From positions 1-64,000 of the forward strand of contig CANTFK010000736.1 in NCBI GenBank assembly GCA_947646735.1: 64,000 nucleotides of DNA. Reading direction: 5' to 3'. Source of the stretch: Peronospora farinosa. Its lineage: Eukaryota; Oomycota; Peronosporomycetes; Peronosporales; Peronosporaceae. Shown piece after piece: positions 55,569 through 64,000 of this stretch (within the stretch, counting starts at the first letter, position 1; each line of letters starts with the position of its first letter). The position numbers and the translations under genes are program-made. The notes beneath the pieces are model-generated. The model did not search any database and was not told the origin of the DNA. It saw only the letters and a program-made list of their open reading frames with translations.

Positions 55569-57766
55569 CTTTCTCCACCATCCCGTAATTAATCTCGTTA
55601 GGCTTCAGCGTGCGACTAGAGAAAGTGACAGGCCAATAGATTCCATCGTGTTCTTGAAGTAACGCCGCTGGTATGGCCCACTTACTGGCATACACCACAA
55701 TCACAGGCGATCTTTCTGAATCAAAATGTTTAAGGATCGGTGTCGCAGCTATTTTAGCTTTTGATAGAGTGAATGCGATCGTTGCCTTTTCCCAGCGATT
55801 TATGCCCTCGACACCATGATCGTCCCCAGTATTCGATTCTGGATCGATAATGTAGCCATCTCTCGATCCACTTTTCAAATCCTGATCGATTTTATACTTG
55901 TCACGAGACTGGCGATCACAATTTGTTCCAGCATCAGTAGTGAACATCTGAACATCCCCAGCCCGGCTGATCTCATGAAAATCTGCCTCCCGCAGCTCAT
56001 AAAGTACAGATGCATAAATCGCAAAATCCTCAATTAATCGGCTGTAGTAATTCAGACTCCCCAAAAATGACTGCATTGATCGCAACGTCCGAGAAAATAG
56101 GACGTTTACCAGAGATTCTAACATCTTTTGGATGAGCTTCTAAACCTGCAAGCGAAACCTGATGACCTAGGTAATCCACTTTACGACGTCCCCAAAAACT
56201 CTTAGCCACACTGATTAATAAATTCCACGTATTGCACGCTTCCAACAATCGTTCCACCTTCTCATAAAGGGACGTCCACGATGTAGCAGGTATCAGTATA
56301 TCGTCAATATATGATCGACGACCTAACACCGATGGTTTCGAATCAGTATCTGTTTCACCTTCAGTAAACACGTCGATCGGCTTTGACAATTCAGCTGGAA
56401 TTGAATCAGAACTTGTACCAATTTTCAAATACCCATATAGAGCATTGTCAATCAATTGCTGGTAGATTTGAGGAGCATTCTTCAATCCGAATGGCATTCG
56501 TAACCACTCAAACAAACCTGACGGTGTAATAAATGCAGAAATCATCCTCGCTCTCTCTGTCATTTCTACCAATCAGAATCCACTTGCCATATTCAAGGAA
56601 CAATACCACATAGCTTTATCCATATCTTGCAATACATCACTGATCAATGGCATCGGATACACCATCAATCGTGTCAATTGATTTACTCGTCGATAATCGA
56701 TACATAGTCGAATATCTTCACCGTTTTTCTTGATGATTACCACAATTGGCGAAGCCCACGGCGAAGTAGATGGCTGAATGATCTTGGCATACAATAATCC
56801 CTTGATCAGATCTGCTAATTTCTTTCGAAATTTGGGTGCTACAGGTCGCACTTTTTGTGCGATCGGGTTGGCCCCTATCACAAATTGCTCCACGTGCTGC
56901 GGGAGGTAGGGCATTACCTTTCCCTATGAGTAAGAGGCGATTCTTCCAAATTAATTGTCGTAGCTTTTCTTGATCTTCTGTCAATGGTATTTCAGGGTCG
57001 CCAACTTGAATATCGTCGATCGATACTTCCACCGTACACATCACAATTTCTGGCAACACCGCCATATGCTGATCGACATCTTTGGTCAACAGATCGCCAC
57101 TCTCGTGAGAATATACTGCCTCTTCAGATGATGGTTCTTTTGTTGGGACATCCTCGGTTGCGATCGCTGTGGACATATGTTTCACACGATCGGATTGTCT
57201 CTGATCGTTATCGTCGACGATCTTCGTAAAAACTATTCAATTGCTTCATCCGATCAATTTAGTATCTGATCGACTTCTCCCACTTCTCTGGTCGCATCGA
57301 TCCCACCTGTGGACTGTTCTTGATCTTAGTCCGTTATGTCTTCATCACTAATATCGATTCTTTCACCTGATCGATCTTGTACACCATCCACCTTGTCGAT
57401 TTCTTTCAGCATATTGATCGCAAATTGTGATCGTCTTGACTGATGATCTTCACTGTCAAGATAACCTTGATCTTCTGTACTATCCTGATTACTCCCACGT
57501 TGATCGTGTCCTTATCCGATTGCGATTCAATTTTCTCCACTTTTGCGATCTTCTCGTTCTCTCCCTTCCTTGGACGCATCAAAATTTTAGTTAGTAGTGA
57601 ATACGATGGGTGATCAACTAGTGGTCCTGTTGGCTCATCAGCAAACTCTTCCTCCCTATCTGTAGTTGCTTCATAGGCCATAGTCTGCCACTCATTATAT
57701 AGACGCGACCCCAACACAAGACATATCCAGGTGATCGAGGTATCATATCCGCAGCCATCCACCAAC
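55568..57766 (-). pseudogene. RT and RNase H region of element E, broken
   Basis: A linker frame at 57766-57406 continues the protease frame after a frameshift. Another starts at 57185 and holds DPEIPLTEDQEKLRQLIWKN. RT follows in pieces: ASPIVVIIKKNGEDIRLCID and YRRVNQLT at 56914-56573, a stop, then LFEWLRMPFGLKNAPQIYQQ and the catalytic YIDD at 56572-56030. RNase H is in another frame at 56124-55570 (VYASKWAIPAALLQ, NEINYGMVEK) and is cut after EK. At least three frameshifts and one stop. Confidence 0.78.
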
Positions 57767-60107
57767 CTATCGGATATCCGTGATATACAATCACTTCTCG
57801 ATCACTAAAATTAGTTAACTGCAAATATTTAATCTTCCCCGGTCCTGTTGTGACTGTTAGTATCCATTTTGGGTCTCGTCTCACCCAAAGCTTAGAATTC
57901 GGTGCATCAGTACCGATTCGTAATTCCGTCGATCCGCCTACTGGGATCACCACATATTGATCGTTAATCGTGATAGGCTGTCTGTTCGTTTGGTATGGAG
58001 GCCTTCGTCCCGCCAATTGAACTCTAAACTCATCCGGCAAACAAAGTGTTCCATCTGCCAGATCCAAACGAATCCCAGCTGGGACCATAAAATCCATACC
58101 CAAGATCGCTTCTTGACCAACTTGATCGCCCACCCAGATATCAAAATAATATACTTGTGATCCATTTAATGTGATCTTGATTTTGGTTCGTCCCTCGGTC
58201 ATATAGGTATTCTCACCAATTCCAATACATTCTTGCCTTTGGCTCTCGTCAATGACACATCCTACCTTACGAGCAAAGGTGGTGTCGACGATCGAGACTT
58301 CGGCTCCAGAATCAAATAGCATAATAGCCTTCTCATTGTTGGTCTTGCCCACTGCCTTGGCCTGCTTGAACCATTTTCCTGGGGTATGATATTTCCAATA
58401 CCCCCGTGATTCGCCATGCGCCAGGTCGAGCTCCATCTTGGCAGGTGATCGGGAAAATTCATCAACTTTTGCGACACTTGAAATGTAACGCAAATGATTT
58501 GAATCTTCACATGTATTGATCGGATCGATCCGCTTGTTAGCTTCTTGATCCATAAATCCCTTTTCAACAAATGCATAAATGCATAGCCTAGAACGCTCGG
58601 CTCGTACCAGATTCCAATCTGGTGAGCGTCCTAGTTTAACATCTCCTCTGCCTTCGACGGGAGCATCCCAGCGTGTTTGGTCGGCACGTACCATTGGCGA
58701 ATTAGATTGTAAAATTTTTCCATCGGGCATTTTCCTCCTTCGTGCATCTCTCCACAGGCAGTACACACGATCAAAACATTTGTCTGAAGGATGTCCTTTG
58801 CGCCCACATTTCTGACAGGTCAACCACTTCCAACATCCACGATCGTCATGTTTCTTCGATCCGCAATGGGTGCAGGCTCTTGGTGGGTCAGTGTGACCAT
58901 GACCTTTGCCTTGATCGATCACATTCTGTCGATCACGATTGTCTATCACATTCTGTTGATCACGAGTGTCACTCTCATTCTGTCGATCACGATAATCTCT
59001 CGGCTTTTCAGCTGGGGCATGCGTCATCGCGGAAAACACGCGGCGTCGATTCACTTCTACTTCAGATCCACTCGATTCCGACTCTGATACACTGTTACCG
59101 TTTTCGATATGGATTGCTCTCACTGCACGAGCCGGTTTCGATGAAGCTTGATCGGGTGCAGGGGTGGCTCGTTGACGAAATTTATTGGATCCCATCGATG
59201 CCTTGCCTTGACGAATCTCCATACGTTGATACGCACGTAAAGTTTCTTCCATGTCGTCAGCATCGTCCAAACGTAATAAAGTCAACTGTTTCGCCAGATC
59301 GCGATCATCCAGTGTCTCAATAAAATGTTTCACATGTTCACGTCTGGTAGCTGGCGTTCCCTCTCGAGTTGAAATTTTTGCTCTGATCGCTGCCACATTT
59401 AGCCGATATAGATACTTCAATGGAGTTTCATTCGATTGTTTCCTTGCATGGTAATATTGTCTTCCAACAGATACACCATACCCTCCATATTGTATCATGA
59501 AACTTTCCAATAGAGATTTCCAGTGATGACGAGTCGATCGGCTCAGCTGGCTATACCAGTTTCTTGCTGGTCCCGTCAGCAGATCTCCAAATACGAGACA
59601 CTTTTCGTTGTCAAGAGCTTGATCACGTAAGAAAGCAGATTTGACTTTACTGATCCAGCTTCTAGCTCGATCTTCATCTCTGTCTCGCCCAGTGAACTCT
59701 TTTAAATTTGCGATCGCCGATACTCGGATTCGTTGTGTAGTGAATCCACCACTTGGCATAGCTTCTGCAGCTACCACCAACGGTCGCCTTAGATCCTCGA
59801 ATCCTAGATCCAGTGGACCGCCAATATTGGATCGACTATGACGCGATCCAACTAACTCCATCTCCACATCTGGAATATCCATCATTTGAGAAATGGCGTT
59901 GATCTGTGAACGATTAGCATTTTGTTGAGCTAAAATCCGTTGATCGTCTTCGTACTCCTTCATGGCTGCTTTAAAATAAGAATCCAGCTGGTTTGATCCA
60001 AATGGATTCATTTCTCGGACCATGGGTACATCGGTCGATTTTACTTCCGTTTCGATTGGCGTCGATCTTTCACGTATAAACGCCGCACCAGACGGTCCCA
60101 ACGACAT
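57618..60107 (-). CDS. Gag-protease polyprotein of element E
   Basis: An open frame of 829 residues. A capsid-like Retrotrans_gag region lies around residues 135-290 (AIANLKEFTGRDRDEDRARS, LTGPARNWYSQL, RKQSNETPLKYLYRL). A tract with four DRQN/DQQN repeats follows, then a double zinc-knuckle-like cluster (CTHCGSKKHDDRGC and CQKCGRKGHPSDKC). The retropepsin is near residues 600-690 (LFDSGAEVSIVD and ILGMDFMVPAG). The last 35 or so residues are probably a frameshift artefact, because the protease-to-RT linker continues in another frame from about 57740. Confidence 0.75.
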   Translation of the reverse strand: MSLGPSGAAFIRERSTPIETEVKSTDVPMVREMNPFGSNQLDSYFKAAMKEYEDDQRILAQQNANRSQINAISQMMDIPDVEMELVGSRHSRSNIGGPLDLGFEDLRRPLVVAAEAMPSGGFTTQRIRVSAIANLKEFTGRDRDEDRARSWISKVKSAFLRDQALDNEKCLVFGDLLTGPARNWYSQLSRSTRHHWKSLLESFMIQYGGYGVSVGRQYYHARKQSNETPLKYLYRLNVAAIRAKISTREGTPATRREHVKHFIETLDDRDLAKQLTLLRLDDADDMEETLRAYQRMEIRQGKASMGSNKFRQRATPAPDQASSKPARAVRAIHIENGNSVSESESSGSEVEVNRRRVFSAMTHAPAEKPRDYRDRQNESDTRDQQNVIDNRDRQNVIDQGKGHGHTDPPRACTHCGSKKHDDRGCWKWLTCQKCGRKGHPSDKCFDRVYCLWRDARRRKMPDGKILQSNSPMVRADQTRWDAPVEGRGDVKLGRSPDWNLVRAERSRLCIYAFVEKGFMDQEANKRIDPINTCEDSNHLRYISSVAKVDEFSRSPAKMELDLAHGESRGYWKYHTPGKWFKQAKAVGKTNNEKAIMLFDSGAEVSIVDTTFARKVGCVIDESQRQECIGIGENTYMTEGRTKIKITLNGSQVYYFDIWVGDQVGQEAILGMDFMVPAGIRLDLADGTLCLPDEFRVQLAGRRPPYQTNRQPITINDQYVVIPVGGSTELRIGTDAPNSKLWVRRDPKWILTVTTGPGKIKYLQLTNFSDREVIVYHGYPIGWWMAADMIPRSPGYVLCWGRVYIMSGRLWPMKQLQIGRKSLLMSQQDH

Positions 60108-60131
60108 CCGTTGAATGGGAACTGATTCTCC

Positions 60132-61142
60132 TCAATCCGCCTCCGATTCTGCCGATGCGTACTGTGATGAGCCCGTTTGATATGTCTCAGTGGCTGGCAC
60201 GATCGCTTGGTACTTCCCAGTGAGAGGGATTAACGCCTCGAACAACGATCGTCCTGCTTTAATTACTTGATCATGATCACAATCCAGCAATGTCTGCGCA
60301 TCAAACGCTCCAGCGGTGAATCCAGCTTCCTTGAGTAACTTCAACAAACGACGAATCGCTTCCAATTGGTTCGGTGTTTCTCCCGGAGCTGATACCGGTC
60401 CTTGTAATAATCCAATTAGCTTTGGCTTCAATATCTTGAGAACTGGATCGCTTGATAGCAAAGTCTTTAGATATTTTTGGTGAAAACACCGTTCCAATTC
60501 TTCCATGCTCGTCGGTATTTCGGTTTTCGATCCGTGATCGGCCGACTCTTTTCCTTGGACACCACGATCTTTCGATTTCTTCGTCTGAACGTTGAGTTGT
60601 GATCGCGGTGCCTTTATCCGCACATGTGAATACGTCGACTCTTTCTTCTTAGGTTTTGTAGGAGCGGTTTTAGATGAATTTTTCTCAGTTTTAACTGAAA
60701 GATTTTCATCTCGCGAATCTCGTTTTGCAACGTGATTCGCAGGGGTCCCCGAAGGGGCCTGGGGAGGGGGTAGAGGTTTTTCTTCCAGATCGAGCGATCG
60801 ATCTTCCTCTTTTGTTTTCTGCTCATCTGCGCCCCTCCCAAAACGCTGATGATCCGGGGATCCTTTTTCTTCACGCGTCTGCGGCGATCCTTCTGCCTCT
60901 GACGCTTCAATCCCAGGTTCAGTCTTGATCTTGACATCTTCTATCAGGGACTCAAGGTGAAATCCCGAGTCACCAGAAGATCCGGGCACGCGCACCATTG
61001 TGGTTGAGTGGCGATCACATAATTTCTGATGTGATCTCGACTCTCCACTGGCGCCCGGACGACCGACTAAAGGAGGGGATACCCCGATTCCGTGTATAAA
61101 GCCTTCCTCACCTTGTGTACCCGTCGGTAGTTCTGGCTGCAC
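60132..61142 (-). CDS. Upstream gag-like ORF of element E
   Basis: A 336-residue frame before the gag-protease frame, with its stop only 25 bases from the next start. The middle is very rich in Lys, Glu, Ser and Pro (KTAPTKPKKKES). The C-terminal third is helical in appearance (SMEELERCFHQKYLKTLL, NQLEAIRRLLKLLKEAGF). It has no motif I can name. Its position suggests an N-terminal part of gag or an accessory protein of this family. Confidence 0.5.
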   Translation of the reverse strand: MQPELPTGTQGEEGFIHGIGVSPPLVGRPGASGESRSHQKLCDRHSTTMVRVPGSSGDSGFHLESLIEDVKIKTEPGIEASEAEGSPQTREEKGSPDHQRFGRGADEQKTKEEDRSLDLEEKPLPPPQAPSGTPANHVAKRDSRDENLSVKTEKNSSKTAPTKPKKKESTYSHVRIKAPRSQLNVQTKKSKDRGVQGKESADHGSKTEIPTSMEELERCFHQKYLKTLLSSDPVLKILKPKLIGLLQGPVSAPGETPNQLEAIRRLLKLLKEAGFTAGAFDAQTLLDCDHDQVIKAGRSLFEALIPLTGKYQAIVPATETYQTGSSQYASAESEAD

Positions 61143-61183
61143 TCTTCTCGGTGGACTTGAGTCGACGCTTAACTTGACCGTGA

Positions 61184-61561
61184 TTAAGACTGGCTGGGGG
61201 TTCGATCGCGCGGAATCTTCACGCGATCAAGGGTTTTTAGGTGCTCTATCCGAGTCACCCTGATCTCTCTTGAGATCGCCTCGTCCAAAAATGTAGATAC
61301 TTGATCCACCTGATATACTTGATCTTCTGACCACTTGAGCACTCTGCCTTGTCCTTTACGTTGTATACTGCGTCCGATCGCAGGTTTTTTTTGCTTGGGT
61401 TGAGAGTTCTTGTAATCCCTGGCCAAACAATCCAGGGATATCACTTGTCGTAGCGTAGCAGAAGCTCTTGATCGTCGGGGGCCAAAGTTATCCGCCCGGA
61501 AGAGAAGTCTGCGTGCGTGCTTAGAAGTAAAAGAAACTCTGTTTAATGTTAAACAATCCAA
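61184..61561 (-). other. Leader-region frame of element E
   Basis: A 125-residue basic frame (MDCLTLNRVSFTSKHARR) of unknown nature, in the likely LTR or leader. It is probably not coding. Confidence 0.25.
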
Positions 61562-61747
61562 TACCAGATCCTACGATTCTGCCTATCTGTATGACAGTAC
61601 CTACTGTCGCGTGTCGTCTCTTCCGGAAAATCAGACCTCGGTATGTGGTCCACTTCGGATACCATCGCGATCTTGATCCGTCGATCGAGGTTACGATCGA
61701 TCTGTAACCGGTTACATCTCGTGATCAACTTTCTGGATCGAGGTTAC

Positions 61748-61895
61748 GATCGTCGATCACGCTTGTTGATCATGATCGATGATCACGCTTGTTGATCGCG
61801 ATCGATGATCCTGGTTGGTGATCACGATCGACGATCACACTTGTTGATCACGATCGTCGATCACACTTGCTGATCACGATCGACGATTGCGATTG
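61748..61895 (+). repeat. 26-base GATC-rich tandem repeat
   Basis: About five and a half copies of a 26-base unit of the type GATCGATGATCACGCTTGTT plus GATCNC, each with three GATC sites. It lies just beyond the probable 5' end of element E. Confidence 0.75.
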
Positions 61896-61899
61896 AGCA

Positions 61900-62180
61900 A
61901 TCTCCCACCCTGATCGTCATCACAGCCGCGTAATCCTCGGCCAACCGTGGTCATCACATGATCGATCCAGATAAGCTGTCATTCCAATACAATAGCCAAG
62001 TATAAACTATGCGATCATTCATCGATAGATCTTTATCGCTCCCATACAATAGCCAAGTATAATCTATAGAATATGATTTCCGCCGTGTAAATGGTCCACA
62101 TTATGATCACTTTCAATATTGTTGATCAAATTATTCTTGATCGACTTCACCACATCCTAATATAGACTTCTTGAGGTCTC
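61900..62180. other. Spacer between elements E and F
   Basis: Two copies of ATACAATAGCCAAGTATAA with flanks, about 60 bases apart (near 61987 and 62045), and more GATC. It may be LTR sequence of E or F. No gene. Confidence 0.4.
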
Positions 62181-64000
62181 TCTCGGGATGACCTACCTCG
62201 AACAGTTCCTCTTGTTTGTCAGAGCCGGGCTTTGAGGAAATCGTAAGAAATCCATATAAATCATTATCTAACAGCCGCTAATAGATCTGCGGCGCATTTT
62301 TCAGTCCACACTGCATTCTTCTTCACTCGAACAACCCAAACGGAGTCACAAATGTGGAAATCAAACGAGCCCTTTCAGTCATACTAACTACCCAAAAACC
62401 ACTGGACATGTCAAGCGAGCAATACCAAAAGGCTTTTCCAAATCTTCCAACAATTCGTTAACGAGAGGCATAGGGTACACCATGAGGCGTGTCAGATCGT
62501 TCACCATCCGGTAATCGATACAAAACCTTATACCCACTCAATTCTTATTGACGGATACTTACAATTGGGCTGGCCCATGGTGAGGTAGAATTATGGATGA
62601 TCTTAGACGATAGCAGGCCCTTAATTAGGTCCGACAGCTTCTCCCTCAACTGAGGGGCCACTTTCCGTACACGTTGGGCGATAGGCCGTGCATTTCCCAC
62701 ATCGATGTCGCACACCGCTCCTCGGGCTGCCGGTGGTTACGCGTTGCCTTTTCCCATCAACAGATGTCGTTTCTGCCAAATGATCTGGCGGAGACGGTCC
62801 ACTTGTTCCTTTGGAGTTACACCAAGGTCTGGGATTTGGATATCTTCCATCGTGACTTCGTCTGTAGAAGGAGCGTCCTCGGGGATAATCGAACAGTTTT
62901 TTGTCAATATCTTCCGCGCATAGCTCTCCACTCATGTGGACCCAGACCTGGTCGTCGGACGTATTCGCCCCGGCTTATTATCTTGTTAGCCCCTCCGTGA
63001 TTGGACCTTCTCCATCCCGAACTCGTCAATTCTTGGGGCTTCTTTGCTCAGGCTGACTTCTGCTGGTTGGTTCCCGTCAAAAGTATCTTCTCCTACCGCT
63101 GAGTCCGGCAGTGCTGACTCAAGACTCCTCGGATGAACACTCAGCACAGTAGTTAACATTGAGGCTTGGGCTCCTGTTCGTGAGAATATTCTTTCTGGGG
63201 TCTTATACTGGGGTTTTTCGACCATGTGACCTTGGTATTCTTCTTCTTGAAAGGGTTCGGAGTCTTCTTCGTCAGTGGTAGCTTTGTAGGACAGGTTCTG
63301 CTATTCAGCATACCTCCTAGAACCTACTGACACAAATCCTTGAGATCGAGGGACCCGGTCCTTGGTTATCTAAAGCACAGTTTGGTGTCTTCATGCAGAA
63401 GTAAGTCCTTGTCACTAACATTGGTGACCCTTAGACACTGGCGTCGTCCATACCCATGTACCATTGTGGTCACCCATCGTTCCCCACGGGTAATCCATAA
63501 TTTTCCACTGATCTGATACAAATCTCCTCAATGGAACTTCCACTTACTTATTCACTGACATATTCACATACTGGCCCAATTTCACTTCCGAAATATGTCC
63601 GCTATACAAGATCTTGCGACCTGCCAGCTGGATTCGCACTTCATCTGGTAATCAAATAGTCCATCTTCCATGTTAAATCGTATTTCGGCTGGCACCATAA
63701 AATCCATTCCCAAGAGTGCACCCTGACCAACCAGGGGACCAACCCATACGTCGAAAAATATCCCAATACTCCATTAAGCGTATCTTCACCTTTGTTCGTC
63801 CTTACGTGGTATATACCACTTCTCCAATACCAACACACTCTTGTCTCTCGCTCGTATCGATTTGGCAGCCTACCTTACCAGCAAAGGCGGTATCCAAGAT
63901 AGATACCTCGGCACCAGAATCGAAGGGCAGATTTGCGCGAGTATTGTTGACCATCCCAGAGGCCTTGGCCTGCTTAAACCACTTTTTTGGAACATGATGT
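62180..64000 (-). mobile_element. Ty3/gypsy element F, relative of E, heavily decayed, runs off the edge
   Basis: A minus-strand copy of the same family as E, aligned by content. Protease and its tail lie at about 64000-63600 (ILDTAFAGKVGCQID and RQECVGIGE, broken frames), the linker at 63225-62620, and RT at 62950-62280. The RT includes the linker motif TPKEQVDRLRQIIWQKRHLL, then WYCSLDMSSGFWVVSMTERA and LFEWRRMQCGLKNAPQIY. It stops near 62180 inside RT. It has many stops and is less GATC-rich than E. Confidence 0.7.
62280..62960 (-). pseudogene. Reverse transcriptase remnant of element F
   Basis: Matches the RT of element E motif for motif, from the linker through the NAPQIY block, in at least three frames. 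The catalytic Y-x-D-D would lie beyond the truncation and is absent. Confidence 0.65.

Larger units (their letters stand above)
55568..61717 (-). mobile_element. Ty3/gypsy element E, GATC-rich, truncated
   Basis: A minus-strand element with an extra N-terminal gag-like frame (61142-60132), gag-protease (60107-57618), and pol from RT to RNase H (57185 to about 55568). Integrase and 3' LTR are missing at the junction with element D. On the minus strand TGTAACCGGTTACAG begins near 61717 and may be the LTR start, but I cannot prove it without a second LTR. The coding region is far richer in GATC than the rest of the window. Confidence 0.75.

Overview
The window is nuclear DNA from a eukaryote, most likely an oomycete of the Peronosporales/Albuginales type. 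The grounds are short GT..AG introns of about 70 bases, compact single-exon genes for an ABCG half-transporter and ribonucleotide reductase, a mitochondrial cytochrome b fragment buried in the nucleus, and many Ty3/gypsy elements. The oomycete assignment is inference. About 85% of the window is repeats; only three host protein genes are convincing.

Left part (1-29485): a tandem array of a roughly 595-base unit, each carrying one 73-base tRNA-Phe(GAA) gene. I count 35 complete tRNA genes. The array has been invaded at one exact point, between tRNA bases 17 and 18 in the D loop. A full-length non-LTR retrotransposon (1419-8413, minus strand, both ORFs open) sits there between 18-base target duplications. 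Five complete copies and one edge-cut copy of a 275-base tRNA-headed SINE sit at the same point in the same orientation. The LINE and the SINE have unrelated bodies, but both end in a stem with an 8-base loop and a 7-8 base tail. They look like a LINE/SINE pair specialised for a tRNA gene. The target duplication covers tRNA bases 1-17, so each insertion leaves one complete tRNA gene. This is the most unusual system in the window.

Middle (29486-44640): a graveyard of nested mobile elements. It holds a 5' fragment of one Ty3/gypsy element (A) and a full but decayed chromodomain-bearing Ty3/gypsy element (B, 30552-38309, two 338-base LTRs). B has a cytochrome b NUMT inside its gag. A PIF/Harbinger transposase pseudogene and a decayed minus-strand Ty3/gypsy element (C) follow.

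Host gene island (44950-53460): a five-exon double-HotDog acyl-CoA thioesterase, an ABCG half-transporter, and convergent to it the large subunit of ribonucleotide reductase. The reductase has two E2F-like sites upstream.

Right part (54025-64000): an LTR-gag fragment (D, plus strand) abruptly joined to a minus-strand Ty3/gypsy element (E) that is very rich in GATC. A second, more decayed relative (F) runs off the window edge. The retroelements are mostly broken; the LINE is the only element here that looks intact.
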